From Polaribacter sp. (GTDB lineage Bacteria > Bacteroidota > Bacteroidia > Flavobacteriales > Flavobacteriaceae), in assembly GCA_029250685.1 (NCBI GenBank), contig JAQXEU010000009.1, forward strand, positions 62,001-126,000: DNA of 64,000 nt. The letters run 5' to 3'. The notes beneath the pieces are model-generated. The model did not search any database. It saw only the letters and a list, made by a program, of their open reading frames with translations, and was not told where the DNA came from. How positions within the stretch are numbered: the first letter of the stretch is position 1; every line of letters begins with the position of its first letter. The translations under genes were made by a program, and so were the position numbers. Shown here one piece after another: positions 28,505-37,622 of this stretch.

Positions 28505-28948
28505 TTACATTACTGCTAATCCGCCTATCAAAGCTAATAAAAATAAAAGAGCATATAAACTCAACATTACAATAGTCAAAATTCCAATAAATTTATAATG
28601 AGATTTTAAATTCATAAATGCTTCTGTTAAAATATCTTCATCTTTTCTTGCTAAGGCTGTTTTCATTTTGTCTGCAAAACGATACATATACAAAACAGGA
28701 AAGAAATACAAAGCAGCAATTAATAAATAAGTAAACGTAATTACTCCTCCACTAATTTCCCCATAAGGATTGTTTGGCAAACTACTAAATATTGCACCTG
28801 CAAAAAGTGCAACAATCACTATCAATCCAATTCCAATAAAACCCATTATTGCTAAAAAATTCACCCATTTAGCAGTTTCTTTTAAAAAACCTATTGCGTA
28901 ACTATTCAACTTTAAATCTGAATTGCTTTCTGTTAAATTTTCTTCCAT
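28505..28948 (-). CDS. DUF5362 family membrane protein
   Basis: A 147-residue protein with an acidic, cytosolic N-terminus and three predicted TM helices (about 30-55, 68-90, 118-145). The loop YMYRFADKMKTALARKDEDI between the second and third helices is a recognisable DUF5362 feature. Function unknown. It follows rocD on the same strand with two bases between the rocD stop and its start, so it is probably cotranscribed with rocD. Confidence 0.75.
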   Translation of the reverse strand: MEENLTESNSDLKLNSYAIGFLKETAKWVNFLAIMGFIGIGLIVIVALFAGAIFSSLPNNPYGEISGGVITFTYLLIAALYFFPVLYMYRFADKMKTALARKDEDILTEAFMNLKSHYKFIGILTIVMLSLYALLFLLALIGGLAVM

Positions 28949-28950
28949 AA

Positions 28951-30231
28951 TTAATTATTAAATTCAGAAATTGTTTTCTTTATAATTGAAATACAATCCA
29001 TCAATTGCTCTTTATTCATTACTAAAGGTGGTGCAAAACGAATAATATTTCCATGAGTTGGTTTTGCCAACAAACCGTTATCTCTTAATTTCATACAAAT
29101 ATCCCAAGCTGTTGAGCTTTCTTCAGTATCATTAATTAAAATTGCGTTTAACAACCCTTTTCCTCTTACAGACTTTACTAAATCATTTTCTTTTGCAAAA
29201 CTTGATAATTCTGATCTAAAAATTTCTCCAAGAACATATGAATTCTCAGCTAAATTTTCTTCTTGAACAACTTCTAATGCTGCTATTGCAACTGCAGCTG
29301 CAATTGGGTTTCCTCCAAAAGTAGAACCATGATTTCCTGGTTTGATAACATTCATAATATCATCATTTGCCAAAACAGCAGAAACAGGATACGCTCCACC
29401 AGAAAGCGCTTTACCTAAAATTAAAATATCTGCTTTTACATCTGGCTCTCCAGAACAATTCTTATTAACACAAGAACAATCTCCACAAGTAGCTAATAAA
29501 CGTCCAGTTCTTGCGATTCCTGTTTGAACTTCATCTGCAATAAATAATACATTGTGCTTTACACACAAGTCTTTTGCTGCTTTTAAATATCCGTCAGAAG
29601 GAACATAAACACCTGCTTCACCTTGAATTGGTTCTACTAAAAATGCGGCAATATTTTTATTTGAATTTAAAGCATTTTCTAACGCTTGTAAATTATCGTA
29701 TTCTATTTTAATAAATCCATCTGTAAAAGGACCAAAATTCTTACGTGCAACTGGGTCATTAGAGAAAGAAATAATTGTCGTTGTTCTTCCGTGAAAATTA
29801 TTTTCACAAACAATAATTTGTGCTTCGTTTTCTGCAATTCCTTTTACTTCATACGCCCATTTTCTAGAAAGCTTCAAAGCAGTTTCAACCGCTTCTGCTC
29901 CAGTATTCATTGGTAACATCTTGTCAAAACCAAATAATTCTGATGCGAATTTTTCGTATTTCCCAAGCATATCATTGTAAAATGCTCTAGACGTTAAAGT
30001 TAATGTTTTTGCTTGATTTACCATTGCGTCAACAATTTTTGGGTGACAATGCCCTTGGTTTACTGCAGAATATGCTGATAAAAAATCGTAATACTTTTTA
30101 CCTTCTACATCCCAAACATATACACCTTCTCCTCTACTCAAAACTACTGGAAGTGGATGGTAATTGTGTGCTCCGTATTTGTTTTCTAATTCGATCGCTT
30201 GTTGCGAAGTTAATTGGTCTAAAACAGCCAT
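28951..30231 (-). CDS. rocD: ornithine--oxo-acid transaminase
   Basis: A 426-residue class III PLP aminotransferase converting L-ornithine and 2-oxoglutarate to glutamate semialdehyde and glutamate. [31 protein letters not shown] and the PLP Lys274 in LGKALSGG are diagnostic for RocD. Between these lies a Cys-rich insert ([13 protein letters not shown]) that could bind a metal; it is common in flavobacterial RocD proteins as I recall. It is preceded by a leader of about 110 bases (30232-30340). Confidence 0.92.
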   Translation of the reverse strand: MAVLDQLTSQQAIELENKYGAHNYHPLPVVLSRGEGVYVWDVEGKKYYDFLSAYSAVNQGHCHPKIVDAMVNQAKTLTLTSRAFYNDMLGKYEKFASELFGFDKMLPMNTGAEAVETALKLSRKWAYEVKGIAENEAQIIVCENNFHGRTTTIISFSNDPVARKNFGPFTDGFIKIEYDNLQALENALNSNKNIAAFLVEPIQGEAGVYVPSDGYLKAAKDLCVKHNVLFIADEVQTGIARTGRLLATCGDCSCVNKNCSGEPDVKADILILGKALSGGAYPVSAVLANDDIMNVIKPGNHGSTFGGNPIAAAVAIAALEVVQEENLAENSYVLGEIFRSELSSFAKENDLVKSVRGKGLLNAILINDTEESSTAWDICMKLRDNGLLAKPTHGNIIRFAPPLVMNKEQLMDCISIIKKTISEFNN

Positions 30232-30443
30232 TTTAATAAGTTTTTAATTAATGAATATAAAATCCATTCCTTATCTACCTTTATCCTTTCAGAAAGTTCC
30301 GAAAATTCAGCGTGGGAAAGAAATCATCCCTAAAAAGTGCTGCAATTTACTAAATATAAATTTTACAATTTACATCTTTAATAAAAAGTTATTCTCATAA
30401 ATATATTCCAAAGAATTAAAGCCTCACAATCAATATCTTTTCC

Positions 30444-30451
30444 TAATTTTG
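30444..30451 (+). promoter_or_regulatory. -7 element of rlmD
   Basis: TAATTTTG, an exact TAnnTTTG box, 21 bases before the rlmD start codon. Confidence 0.5.
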
Positions 30452-30471
30452 CCAACTATAAAACACTTAGA

Positions 30472-31923
30472 ATGTCACGTAGAGAACGAAATAAATTTGT
30501 AAAGAAAAATCAAGTTTTAGAATTAACGATTGAAGACTATGCTTTTGGTGGAAAAGGAATTGCAAGAATTAAATCTGAAGAAGGAAGTTTTGTTGTTTTT
30601 GTTCCGAATACGTTACCAGGACAATTGGTAAAAGTGCAAATAAGTAAGTCCAGTAAAAATTATGCGGAAGCAAAATTAATCGATGTTTTAAAACCATCTG
30701 AAAACGAAGTTGAAGTTCCGTTTCAAGACATTCCTGGCGCGCCATATATTCAGTTACCTATAGAACTGCAACATCAATATAAAAAAGAAAGCACTTTATC
30801 GCTTTTTAAACGCATTGGAAAAGTAGAAAATATCGAAGATTTATTTGATGAATTTGTAACTTCTCCAAACGTGTTTCATTACAGAAATAAAATGGAATAT
30901 GGTTTTTCTGCAATTGGTTATGATAGAGTTCATAAAACGGATAAAGACGAATTTACATTGGGTTTTAAGAGACGTGGAGTTTGGTGGATGGGAGATAATT
31001 TGGAAAAGGATTCTGGTTTGTTTGATAAACAAATGGAGGATAATCTAAAGAACATCCGTGAGTATTGTCAAAAAACAGGCTTAGAACCTTGGCACGGACC
31101 TAAAAGAGAAGGTTTTTTTAGATATTTTGTGGTGAGAAAATCATTTAAAACAGATGAATTATTATGTAGCTTAGTAACAACATCACCTGAATTAGAGAAC
31201 TTTGATTTACAGAAATTCGCGTCATTTCTAAAAGATATTTTTGGAGATCGTTTAGCTGGATTATTACATACAATTAACGATGAAACTGGCGACAGAACAA
31301 TTGCAACAACTGGTAGTTTGGAGTTGGTGTACGGAAAAGATAAAATTGTAGAAGAGTTATTGGGTTTGAACTTTGAAATTAGTATGAAAAGTTTCTTTCA
31401 AACCAATCCAAAATGTGCAGAAAAGCTATACAATAAAGTGGTTGAATATGTTTTGGAAGACAAATCAAAAGTAGACAATACTGTTGTAATGGATTTATTC
31501 TGTGGAACTGGAACCATTGGGCAAATTGTAGCTTCTAAAAGTAAAAATGCAAAAATTGTTGGTGTAGATATTGTTGCTTCTGCAATTGAAGATGCAAAAG
31601 AAAATGCCAAGAGAAATAACATTGACGGATTAAAATTTTATGCTGCAGATGTTGGTAAGTTTTTGAATGAACATCAACAATATCAAAATAAAATAAAAAC
31701 AATTATTTTAGATCCTGCTAGAGCTGGAATTGCACCAAAAACATTGCGGAAAATCATTCATTTAAATGCAGACAGAATGGTGTATGTTTCTTGTAATCCG
31801 GCAACACAAGCTAGAGATACAGAATTGTTAGCTGAAGCTGGATATCAGATTAAAAAAATTAGTTTGGTCGATCAATTTCCACATACAGCACATATTGAAA
31901 CGGTAGTTCTGTTTGAAAAGTAA
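30472..31923 (+). CDS. rlmD: 23S rRNA (uracil-5-)-methyltransferase RlmD-type
   Basis: A 483-residue RNA m5U methyltransferase with an N-terminal TRAM domain (about 12-70), a central domain and a C-terminal Rossmann methyltransferase with DLFCGTGTIGQI and LDPARAGI. The nucleophile Cys441 lies in SCNPATQARD. The usual four-Cys Fe-S motif between TRAM and the middle domain is absent: the segment reads GAPYIQLPIELQHQYKKES, with no Cys. Assignment to RlmD rather than RlmC/TrmA is by family and length. Confidence 0.88.
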   Translation: MSRRERNKFVKKNQVLELTIEDYAFGGKGIARIKSEEGSFVVFVPNTLPGQLVKVQISKSSKNYAEAKLIDVLKPSENEVEVPFQDIPGAPYIQLPIELQHQYKKESTLSLFKRIGKVENIEDLFDEFVTSPNVFHYRNKMEYGFSAIGYDRVHKTDKDEFTLGFKRRGVWWMGDNLEKDSGLFDKQMEDNLKNIREYCQKTGLEPWHGPKREGFFRYFVVRKSFKTDELLCSLVTTSPELENFDLQKFASFLKDIFGDRLAGLLHTINDETGDRTIATTGSLELVYGKDKIVEELLGLNFEISMKSFFQTNPKCAEKLYNKVVEYVLEDKSKVDNTVVMDLFCGTGTIGQIVASKSKNAKIVGVDIVASAIEDAKENAKRNNIDGLKFYAADVGKFLNEHQQYQNKIKTIILDPARAGIAPKTLRKIIHLNADRMVYVSCNPATQARDTELLAEAGYQIKKISLVDQFPHTAHIETVVLFEK

Positions 31924-32017
31924 AGAAAAGTTTATTTGTTTATAAAAAAATTTTATTCGTTTAGTAAATGTTACGTTTATTTGTAAAAAGTTAACTGTTT
32001 GGCAAGAATCAAAAGAG

Positions 32018-32323
32018 TTGGTTAAAGATATTTATCGTTTGACAAAAGATTTTCCTTCTGAAGAAAAATTTGGTTTAATTTCTCAATTACGAAGAGCATC
32101 TATTTCAATTGCATCTAATTTAGCCGAAAGAACATCAAGAAAAACGAATAAAGACAAAGCACATTTTACAACAATTTCATTCAGTTCTGCAATGGAAGTG
32201 TTAAATCAAATCATAATTTCTAAAGAATTAAACTTTATTTCTGAAAAAGATTATATTTTAGTCAGAGAAAAATTAGAGAAAATATCGAATATGTTAAATG
32301 CGTTACGAAATTCTCAACTCTAA
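32018..32323 (+). CDS. four-helix-bundle (S23/IVP-like) protein, N-terminus apparently disrupted
   Basis: A four-helix-bundle protein of the 23S rRNA intervening-sequence family (QLRRASISIASNLAE is diagnostic). The listed start is a TTG inside the conserved first helix. The same frame continues upstream as KKLTVWQESKEL, the expected N-terminus, but has no ATG, GTG or TTG. The ATG at 31968 reads MLRLFVKS and stops at 31992; adding one A to the A5 run at 31985-31989 would join it to KKLTVWQES. I infer a one-base deletion or a sequencing error. It sits between rlmD and DUF6452. Confidence 0.6.
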   Translation: MVKDIYRLTKDFPSEEKFGLISQLRRASISIASNLAERTSRKTNKDKAHFTTISFSSAMEVLNQIIISKELNFISEKDYILVREKLEKISNMLNALRNSQL

Positions 32324-32383
32324 TAAACAAATACCAGATTAAACGATTACACATATAAACCAATAAACAGATTGTCACATAAA

Positions 32384-32869
32384 ATGAATAAACGATTTTT
32401 AATCCTTCTAATTTTTACTTTAACAATCATTTCTGGGTGCGAAAAAGATGATATTTGTTTATTGCCAACAACTCCAAAGTTGATTTTACGTTTTTATGAT
32501 AACACAAACCCAACTACTACAAAAAGTGTTGAAAGATTATCGATTTGGGCAGAAGGAAAAGATACAATTTCAAATTACAAAAGTATTTCTTTAGACTCAG
32601 TTGCAATTCCGCTGAATGTAAATGCGACACAAACGATTTATCATTTAAAATCAAATTCAGTAGACGGGAATTTAGCAAATAATGTCTCAAATACAATTAC
32701 CATAAACTATACAACAACAGAAGAATATGTTTCACGTTCTTGTGGTTTTAAAACCATTTTTAACAATGTAACAATTACTTCAAATGCTGGCTGGATTCAA
32801 TCTTTTACGCCAAATTCTTTAACAACAATTAATAATGAAACAAATGCACATGTTCAGATATTTCATTAG
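32384..32869 (+). CDS. DUF6452 lipoprotein
   Basis: A 161-residue secreted lipoprotein starting at ATG 32384; the track's TTG at 32372 adds four residues before the signal peptide. The lipobox is IISGC, giving a lipidated Cys near residue 19. The mature body is beta-rich with EEYVSRSCGFKTIFNN, a recognisable DUF6452 feature. Function unknown. The 3' end overlaps the DUF6048 start by 35 nt, so the two are tightly coupled. Confidence 0.8.
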   Translation: MNKRFLILLIFTLTIISGCEKDDICLLPTTPKLILRFYDNTNPTTTKSVERLSIWAEGKDTISNYKSISLDSVAIPLNVNATQTIYHLKSNSVDGNLANNVSNTITINYTTTEEYVSRSCGFKTIFNNVTITSNAGWIQSFTPNSLTTINNETNAHVQIFH

Positions 32870-33536
32870 TTTTTGTTTGGTACTTGCTTCTGTAGGTAGT
32901 TTTTCTCAAGAAAAAAAAGCACAAGATTCTACCGTTTACAAAACTGGATATGGCTTGCGTTTAGGAATTGATATTAGCAAACCAATTATGGGAATGATTA
33001 ATTCGAGTTATAGCGGAATTGAATTTGTTGCTGATTATCGAATTAAAAAGAATTGGTACATCGCAGCTGAATTTGGAACACAAGAAGAAGTTACTGTTGA
33101 AGATTACACAAATTCAACCTCTAAAGGTTCGTTTTATAAAATAGGATTGAATTACAATGCATATCAAAACTGGCTGGATATGAACAACGAAATTTTTGTT
33201 GGTTTTCGTTATGCAACCAGTGCTTTTGAACAAACTTTAAATAGTTACAATGCTAATACTGGAAGCGATTATTTTGCAGGAAACACAATATCTACACCTA
33301 TAACTACCAAAGATTTAAACGCACACTGGACTGAATTTGTAATGGGAATTAAGGTAGAAACCTTTAATAATTTATTTATTGGTTTTAGTTTTTCTTATAA
33401 AATTATGTTGAACCTAGAACACCCAGATAACTTTAAATCTCTTTATGTTCCAGGCTTTAACACTGTTTTTGAAACCGAAACTGGTTTTGGTTTTAATTAC
33501 ACAGTATCATATACAATTCCGTTTTTTAGCAAGTAA
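32835..33536 (+). CDS. DUF6048 outer-membrane-like protein
   Basis: A 233-residue secreted protein with signal peptide (cleavage near SFS|QEK, about residue 24-25). The mature part alternates aromatic/hydrophobic strands (YGLRLGIDISKP, WYIAAEFGTQEE, FNYTVSYTIPFFSK with a terminal aromatic) and looks like a small beta-barrel. Family DUF6048, function unknown. It overlaps the DUF6452 gene by 35 nt; alternative Met codons at 32844 and 32850 shorten the overlap. The DUF6452/DUF6048 pair next to rlmD is a conserved flavobacterial neighbourhood. Confidence 0.8.
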   Translation: MKQMHMFRYFISFCLVLASVGSFSQEKKAQDSTVYKTGYGLRLGIDISKPIMGMINSSYSGIEFVADYRIKKNWYIAAEFGTQEEVTVEDYTNSTSKGSFYKIGLNYNAYQNWLDMNNEIFVGFRYATSAFEQTLNSYNANTGSDYFAGNTISTPITTKDLNAHWTEFVMGIKVETFNNLFIGFSFSYKIMLNLEHPDNFKSLYVPGFNTVFETETGFGFNYTVSYTIPFFSK

Positions 33537-33595
33537 TTCTTTTTTTATTCCTTGTTTTTAGTAACTTTATCTCCCTGTTTTAAAATTTAATCACA

Positions 33596-34543
33596 ATGAA
33601 CAAAATACCTAGTGTCAATTTAACCGATTTTTTATCGGATGATCCTAACAGAAAACAACAATTTATAAAAGACATTGGTCATGCTTACGAAAACATTGGT
33701 TTTGTCGCATTAAAAGGACACTTTTTAGATGACAAATTAGTCGATAATTTATATAGTGAAATAAAAAACTTTTTCGATTTACCTGATGATGTAAAAGAGC
33801 GCTACGAAATACCTGGAATTGGTGGACAACGTGGTTATGTTTCCTTCGGAAAAGAATCTGCAAAAGGAAAAAAAGAAGGCGATTTAAAAGAGTTTTGGCA
33901 TTTTGGCCAATATGTAGATGCAGCTTCTAAATATGCAAAGGAATATCCTGCAAATGTTGATGTAAAAGAATTACCAGCATTTAATGAAGTTGGTAAACAA
34001 ACCTATCAAATGTTAGAGAAAACAGCAAAATTTGTGTTGCGCTCTTTAGCATTACATTTAAACTTAGAGGAAACATATTTTGATAATTATATCAAAAACG
34101 GAAATAGTATTTTACGTCCAATTCATTACCCACCTATAAAAACGGAACCAAAAGGTGCAGAAAGAGCTGCAGCGCATGGAGATATTAATTTAATTACGTT
34201 GTTAATGGGAGCGCAAGGAAAAGGTTTGCAAGTTCAAAATCATAATGGAGACTGGATTGATGCAATGGCAGAACCAGATGAATTAATGATAAATGTTGGT
34301 GATATGTTATCGAGACATTCTAACAATAAATTAAAATCTACAATTCATAGAGTTACAAATCCACCAAAAGAAATGTGGGGAACTTCTCGTTATTCAATTC
34401 CGTTTTTTATGCACCCCGTTTCTGATATGAAATTAGATGTTTTAGAAAGTTGTATAGATACAGAGAACCCAAAACAATTTGAAGATATTACAGCGGGTGA
34501 GTTTTTAGATGAGCGTTTAAAGGAATTAGGGTTAAAAAAATAA
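33596..34543 (+). CDS. 2-oxoglutarate/Fe(II) dioxygenase, isopenicillin N synthase-like
   Basis: A 315-residue DIOX-type oxygenase. The iron facial triad is visible as His194-x-Asp196 (AAHGDINLI) and His251 (STIHRV); the 2-oxoglutarate-binding Arg is in RYSIPFF. The N-terminal DIOX_N region (NIGFVALKGHFLDDKL) is present. The substrate cannot be told; in bacteria such proteins act on amino acids, small metabolites or natural products. It is followed one base later by the SUI1 gene. Confidence 0.85.
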   Translation: MNKIPSVNLTDFLSDDPNRKQQFIKDIGHAYENIGFVALKGHFLDDKLVDNLYSEIKNFFDLPDDVKERYEIPGIGGQRGYVSFGKESAKGKKEGDLKEFWHFGQYVDAASKYAKEYPANVDVKELPAFNEVGKQTYQMLEKTAKFVLRSLALHLNLEETYFDNYIKNGNSILRPIHYPPIKTEPKGAERAAAHGDINLITLLMGAQGKGLQVQNHNGDWIDAMAEPDELMINVGDMLSRHSNNKLKSTIHRVTNPPKEMWGTSRYSIPFFMHPVSDMKLDVLESCIDTENPKQFEDITAGEFLDERLKELGLKK

Positions 34544-34544
34544 G

Positions 34545-34868
34545 ATGGATTTAAAAGATCAACTTAAAGGTTTATTTCCTGAGCATAAAGAAACCGCTGA
34601 ACCAGTTATTGAAAAATCATCTATTTGGTTACAAGATGATCCAATAATTTGTAAATATGAAAAACGAAAAGGGAAACCAATTACTATTTTAGAAGGCTAT
34701 ACAGGAGCAACATCAGATTTTAAAATGCTGGCAAAAGAAATCAAGCGAAAACTGAGTGTTGGCGGTAGTTTTAAAGATGACAAGATTATTATTCAAGGTG
34801 ATTTTAGAGATCGAATAATGACCATGTTAAAAGAAAAAGGATTCAACGTAAAACGTGTTGGTGGTTAA
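34545..34868 (+). CDS. SUI1/eIF1-family translation factor (YciH-like)
   Basis: A 107-residue SUI1-domain protein. GKPITILEGYTGATSDFKML and KRKLSVGGSFKDDKIIIQGD contain the (V/G)GG..KD...QGD core that contacts the ribosomal P site in eIF1. Bacterial homologues bind 30S subunits, with a debated role in start-codon fidelity or stress. It starts one base after the dioxygenase stop, so it is cotranscribed. Confidence 0.88.
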   Translation: MDLKDQLKGLFPEHKETAEPVIEKSSIWLQDDPIICKYEKRKGKPITILEGYTGATSDFKMLAKEIKRKLSVGGSFKDDKIIIQGDFRDRIMTMLKEKGFNVKRVGG

Positions 34869-34910
34869 CATAAAGTGTTAAATTCAATCAACTAAAAAAT
34901 AAATAAAATT

Positions 34911-34918
34911 TAGCTTCG
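34911..34918 (+). promoter_or_regulatory. -7 element of the DUF1835 operon
   Basis: TAGCTTCG, one base from TAnnTTTG, sits 11 bases from the start codon at 34929, implying a very short or absent leader. Confidence 0.4.
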
Positions 34919-34928
34919 TTTTTTTATT

Positions 34929-35876
34929 ATGAAAACTTCAATTTTACACATTACAAATGGCGATAGCACTACTAATTATTTAAAAAAGTTAAACATTAAT
35001 GGAGATTTTATAACATGGCGAGAAATGCTTTGTGAAGGTAAAACCGAAGTTAAAGTTGGTAGTGAGCATTTTTGGAAATCAAGGTTTGATTTTTTAAAGC
35101 AATCCTATAAAATCACGAAAAAGCAGTTTATAGATTTAACTTTAAAAGAATACAGAAACTTGTGTAACCATAAATCACAAGAAGAAATTGTATTGTGGTT
35201 TGAGTACGATTTGTTTTGTCAAATAAATATGATTGCTGTTATCAGTTGGCTAAAACGCTACAGAAAAGACAGAAAGGTATCTTTAGTTTGTAGTGGTGAA
35301 ATAAAAGGAAAAACAAAACTTTTTGGTTTATCAGAATTATCAGAAAAACAAATCAAAGAGCATTATAAAAATAAAATAACACTAACACAAGATGATATTG
35401 AATACGCTGATTACGTTTGGCAATTGTATTGTTCAGATAATCCAATTAAATTGCAAAATGTATATCAATATCAACAAAGTTCAACATTTACTTATTTAGT
35501 TGATGGATTACTGGCACATTTACAACGCTTCCCTTCTATAGCAAACGGATTAAACACGTTAGAAAATGACATTTTATCAATTGCAAAAAACACTAAACTA
35601 ACATCTAAAGAAGGTTTCATAAATGCTATTTTACGAGAAGAAAATCAATATGGATTTGGAGACATTCAATACAACAAACAGGTAAACGATTTAAAAGATT
35701 ACTTCTCTTCATTTTCTCCAGTAAAATTGAATGAGACAGGAATTAAAGTACAACAACAATTACTAAATACATATGCCAATATGCGAAATGATTTTTCATT
35801 TTTAGGTGGCGCAAAAAAATATAATTTCTTATACGATAACTCAACTCAAAAGTTATTGAAAATTACCTCTTTATGA
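34929..35876 (+). CDS. DUF1835 domain-containing protein
   Basis: A 315-residue soluble protein. The N-terminal DUF1835 region is visible as ILHITNGDSTTNYLKKL, DFITWREMLCEGK and EEIVLWFEYDLFCQINM. The C-terminal part (about 170-315) is helical. The biochemical function is unknown. It is the first gene of a tight three-gene unit: its TGA overlaps the nucleoside phosphorylase ATG (ATGA). Confidence 0.83.
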   Translation: MKTSILHITNGDSTTNYLKKLNINGDFITWREMLCEGKTEVKVGSEHFWKSRFDFLKQSYKITKKQFIDLTLKEYRNLCNHKSQEEIVLWFEYDLFCQINMIAVISWLKRYRKDRKVSLVCSGEIKGKTKLFGLSELSEKQIKEHYKNKITLTQDDIEYADYVWQLYCSDNPIKLQNVYQYQQSSTFTYLVDGLLAHLQRFPSIANGLNTLENDILSIAKNTKLTSKEGFINAILREENQYGFGDIQYNKQVNDLKDYFSSFSPVKLNETGIKVQQQLLNTYANMRNDFSFLGGAKKYNFLYDNSTQKLLKITSL

Positions 35877-36739
35877 TTAAAGAATCAGAACTGATTTTAA
35901 ACCCAAATGGAAGCGTTTATCATTTAAACTTACTTCCAGAAAACATTGCAAATGACATTATCTTTGTTGGTGATCAAGATCGTGTAGAATCGATTACACA
36001 GCATTTTGATACGGTAGATTTCACGACTCAAAAACGTGAATTTAAAACATCAACCGGAACTTATAAAGGAAAACGTTTCAGCGTAATCTCTACCGGAATT
36101 GGCCCAGATAATATTGATATTGTTTTAAACGAATTAGATGCGTTAGTCAACATCAATTTAAAAACTAGAACGATAAAAAAGACCCTTACTAAACTAAATA
36201 TCGTTCGAATCGGAACTTCTGGTTCTTTGCAGAATGACATTCCTGTTGACAGTTTATTAATGAGCACATTTGGATTAGATATTAATGGAATGATGCATTC
36301 TTATCAATCAGAAAAAATTTGTCATCCAGAATTAGAACAAGCTTTTATAGAACATACAAACTGGAATTCTAAAAAATGTGAACCCTTAATCGTTGCGAAT
36401 AGTAAAGAGTTAGAAGTTAAAATTTCTTCAGAAAAGGTTTTCAAAGGGATAACAGCAACTGCTGGTGGATTTTACGGACCACAAGGAAGAGTTTTACGTT
36501 TGGCGTTACAAGATGCTGAACTGAATTCTAAAATTGACAGTTTTAACTTTAACGGAAATCGAATTACAAATTTAGAAATGGAAACTTCCGCTATTTATGG
36601 TTTGTCTAAATTATTAGGACATAATGCGTGTTCTATGAATGCGATAATTGCAAATAGAGCAAACGGTACTTTTAGTAAAAACCCTAAAAAAGTAGTCGCA
36701 GATTTAATTGTTTATACCTTAGATAAATTAGTAGAGTAA
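35873..36739 (+). CDS. nucleoside phosphorylase-family protein
   Basis: A 288-residue PNP/UdP-fold protein. VGDQDRVESI and GIGPDNIDIVLNEL are the phosphate- and nucleoside-binding loops, RIGTSGSLQ is the second phosphate loop, and NLEMETSAIYGL carries the ribose-binding MET motif. It probably cleaves purine or pyrimidine nucleosides with phosphate in the cytoplasm. Residues deciding the base are not clear. It overlaps the DUF1835 stop and abuts the next gene exactly (stop 36739, start 36740). Confidence 0.86.
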   Translation: MIKESELILNPNGSVYHLNLLPENIANDIIFVGDQDRVESITQHFDTVDFTTQKREFKTSTGTYKGKRFSVISTGIGPDNIDIVLNELDALVNINLKTRTIKKTLTKLNIVRIGTSGSLQNDIPVDSLLMSTFGLDINGMMHSYQSEKICHPELEQAFIEHTNWNSKKCEPLIVANSKELEVKISSEKVFKGITATAGGFYGPQGRVLRLALQDAELNSKIDSFNFNGNRITNLEMETSAIYGLSKLLGHNACSMNAIIANRANGTFSKNPKKVVADLIVYTLDKLVE

Positions 36740-37585
36740 ATGTTAAACCTTACAATTGGCGGTGTACCAGAGCATTTTAATTATCCTTGGTATGTAACGT
36801 TAAAAAATAAAGAATATACAAAATACAACATCAATTTACGTTGGAAAGATTTTCCTGGCGGAACGGGTCAAATGAATGCTGCGCTTCGCAATTCAGAAAT
36901 CGATATTGCTATCATTTTAACCGAAGGAATTATCAAAGATATTGGTGAAGGAAATCCGTCTAAAATTTTACAAACATTTGTAAAAAGCCCTTTAATATGG
37001 GGGATACACGTTGCAAACAATTCATCATTTAATCAAATTTCTGATTTAGAAAATGCAACAATTGCAATAAGTAGATTCGGTTCTGGCTCTCATTTAATGG
37101 CAATTGTAAATGCATATAATAATGGTTGGGATATTGATGCATTAAAATTTAAAGTTGTTGGGGATCTAGAAGGCGGAATTGAAGCATTAACAAATGGAGA
37201 AGAAGATTATTTTATGTGGGAACATTTTACTACAAAACCTTTAGTTGATAACAAAACGTTTAGAAGAATTGGAGACTGCCCAACACCTTGGCCCTGTTTT
37301 GTAATTGCTGTTAGAAATGAAATCCTAGAAAATCACCCAAGAGAAATACAAGAAGTTTTAAATACAATTAATAATCAAACTAGAGATTTCAAACAGACAC
37401 CTGGTATTGATAATGTTCTAGCTAAAAGATACGAACAGAAATTAGATGACATTCAAAAGTGGCTATCTATTACAGAATGGGAAAGCGATACTCTCATCTC
37501 AAAAGAGTTAATTGATGAAGTACAAGATAAAATGATTACTTTTAAAGTTATCAAGAATAAATTTAAAAGTGAAAGATTTATATAG
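36740..37585 (+). CDS. periplasmic-binding-protein-like protein without signal peptide
   Basis: A 281-residue protein resembling type 2 solute-binding (NMT1/THI5-like) proteins: GGVPEHFNYPWYVTLKNKEY at the start, an IDIAIILTEG substrate loop and DLENATIAISRFGSGSHLMA as the second-lobe ligand motif. There is no signal peptide or lipobox: the N-terminus MLNLTIGGVPEHFN goes straight into the first strand, so it is likely cytoplasmic. No ABC transporter genes are nearby. It abuts the nucleoside phosphorylase gene, suggesting a nucleobase-derived ligand or a biosynthetic (Thi5/MqnA-like) role. Both are inference. Confidence 0.7.
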   Translation: MLNLTIGGVPEHFNYPWYVTLKNKEYTKYNINLRWKDFPGGTGQMNAALRNSEIDIAIILTEGIIKDIGEGNPSKILQTFVKSPLIWGIHVANNSSFNQISDLENATIAISRFGSGSHLMAIVNAYNNGWDIDALKFKVVGDLEGGIEALTNGEEDYFMWEHFTTKPLVDNKTFRRIGDCPTPWPCFVIAVRNEILENHPREIQEVLNTINNQTRDFKQTPGIDNVLAKRYEQKLDDIQKWLSITEWESDTLISKELIDEVQDKMITFKVIKNKFKSERFI

Positions 37586-37622
37586 TTTTATATTCTTTAT
37601 TGTATAATTCAATAATTTCAAA

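Noticed and set aside
30251-30397. Small ORF MNIKSIPYLPL... between rocD and rlmD
   Set aside because: About 48 codons without recognisable features, inside a probable rocD leader on the other strand.
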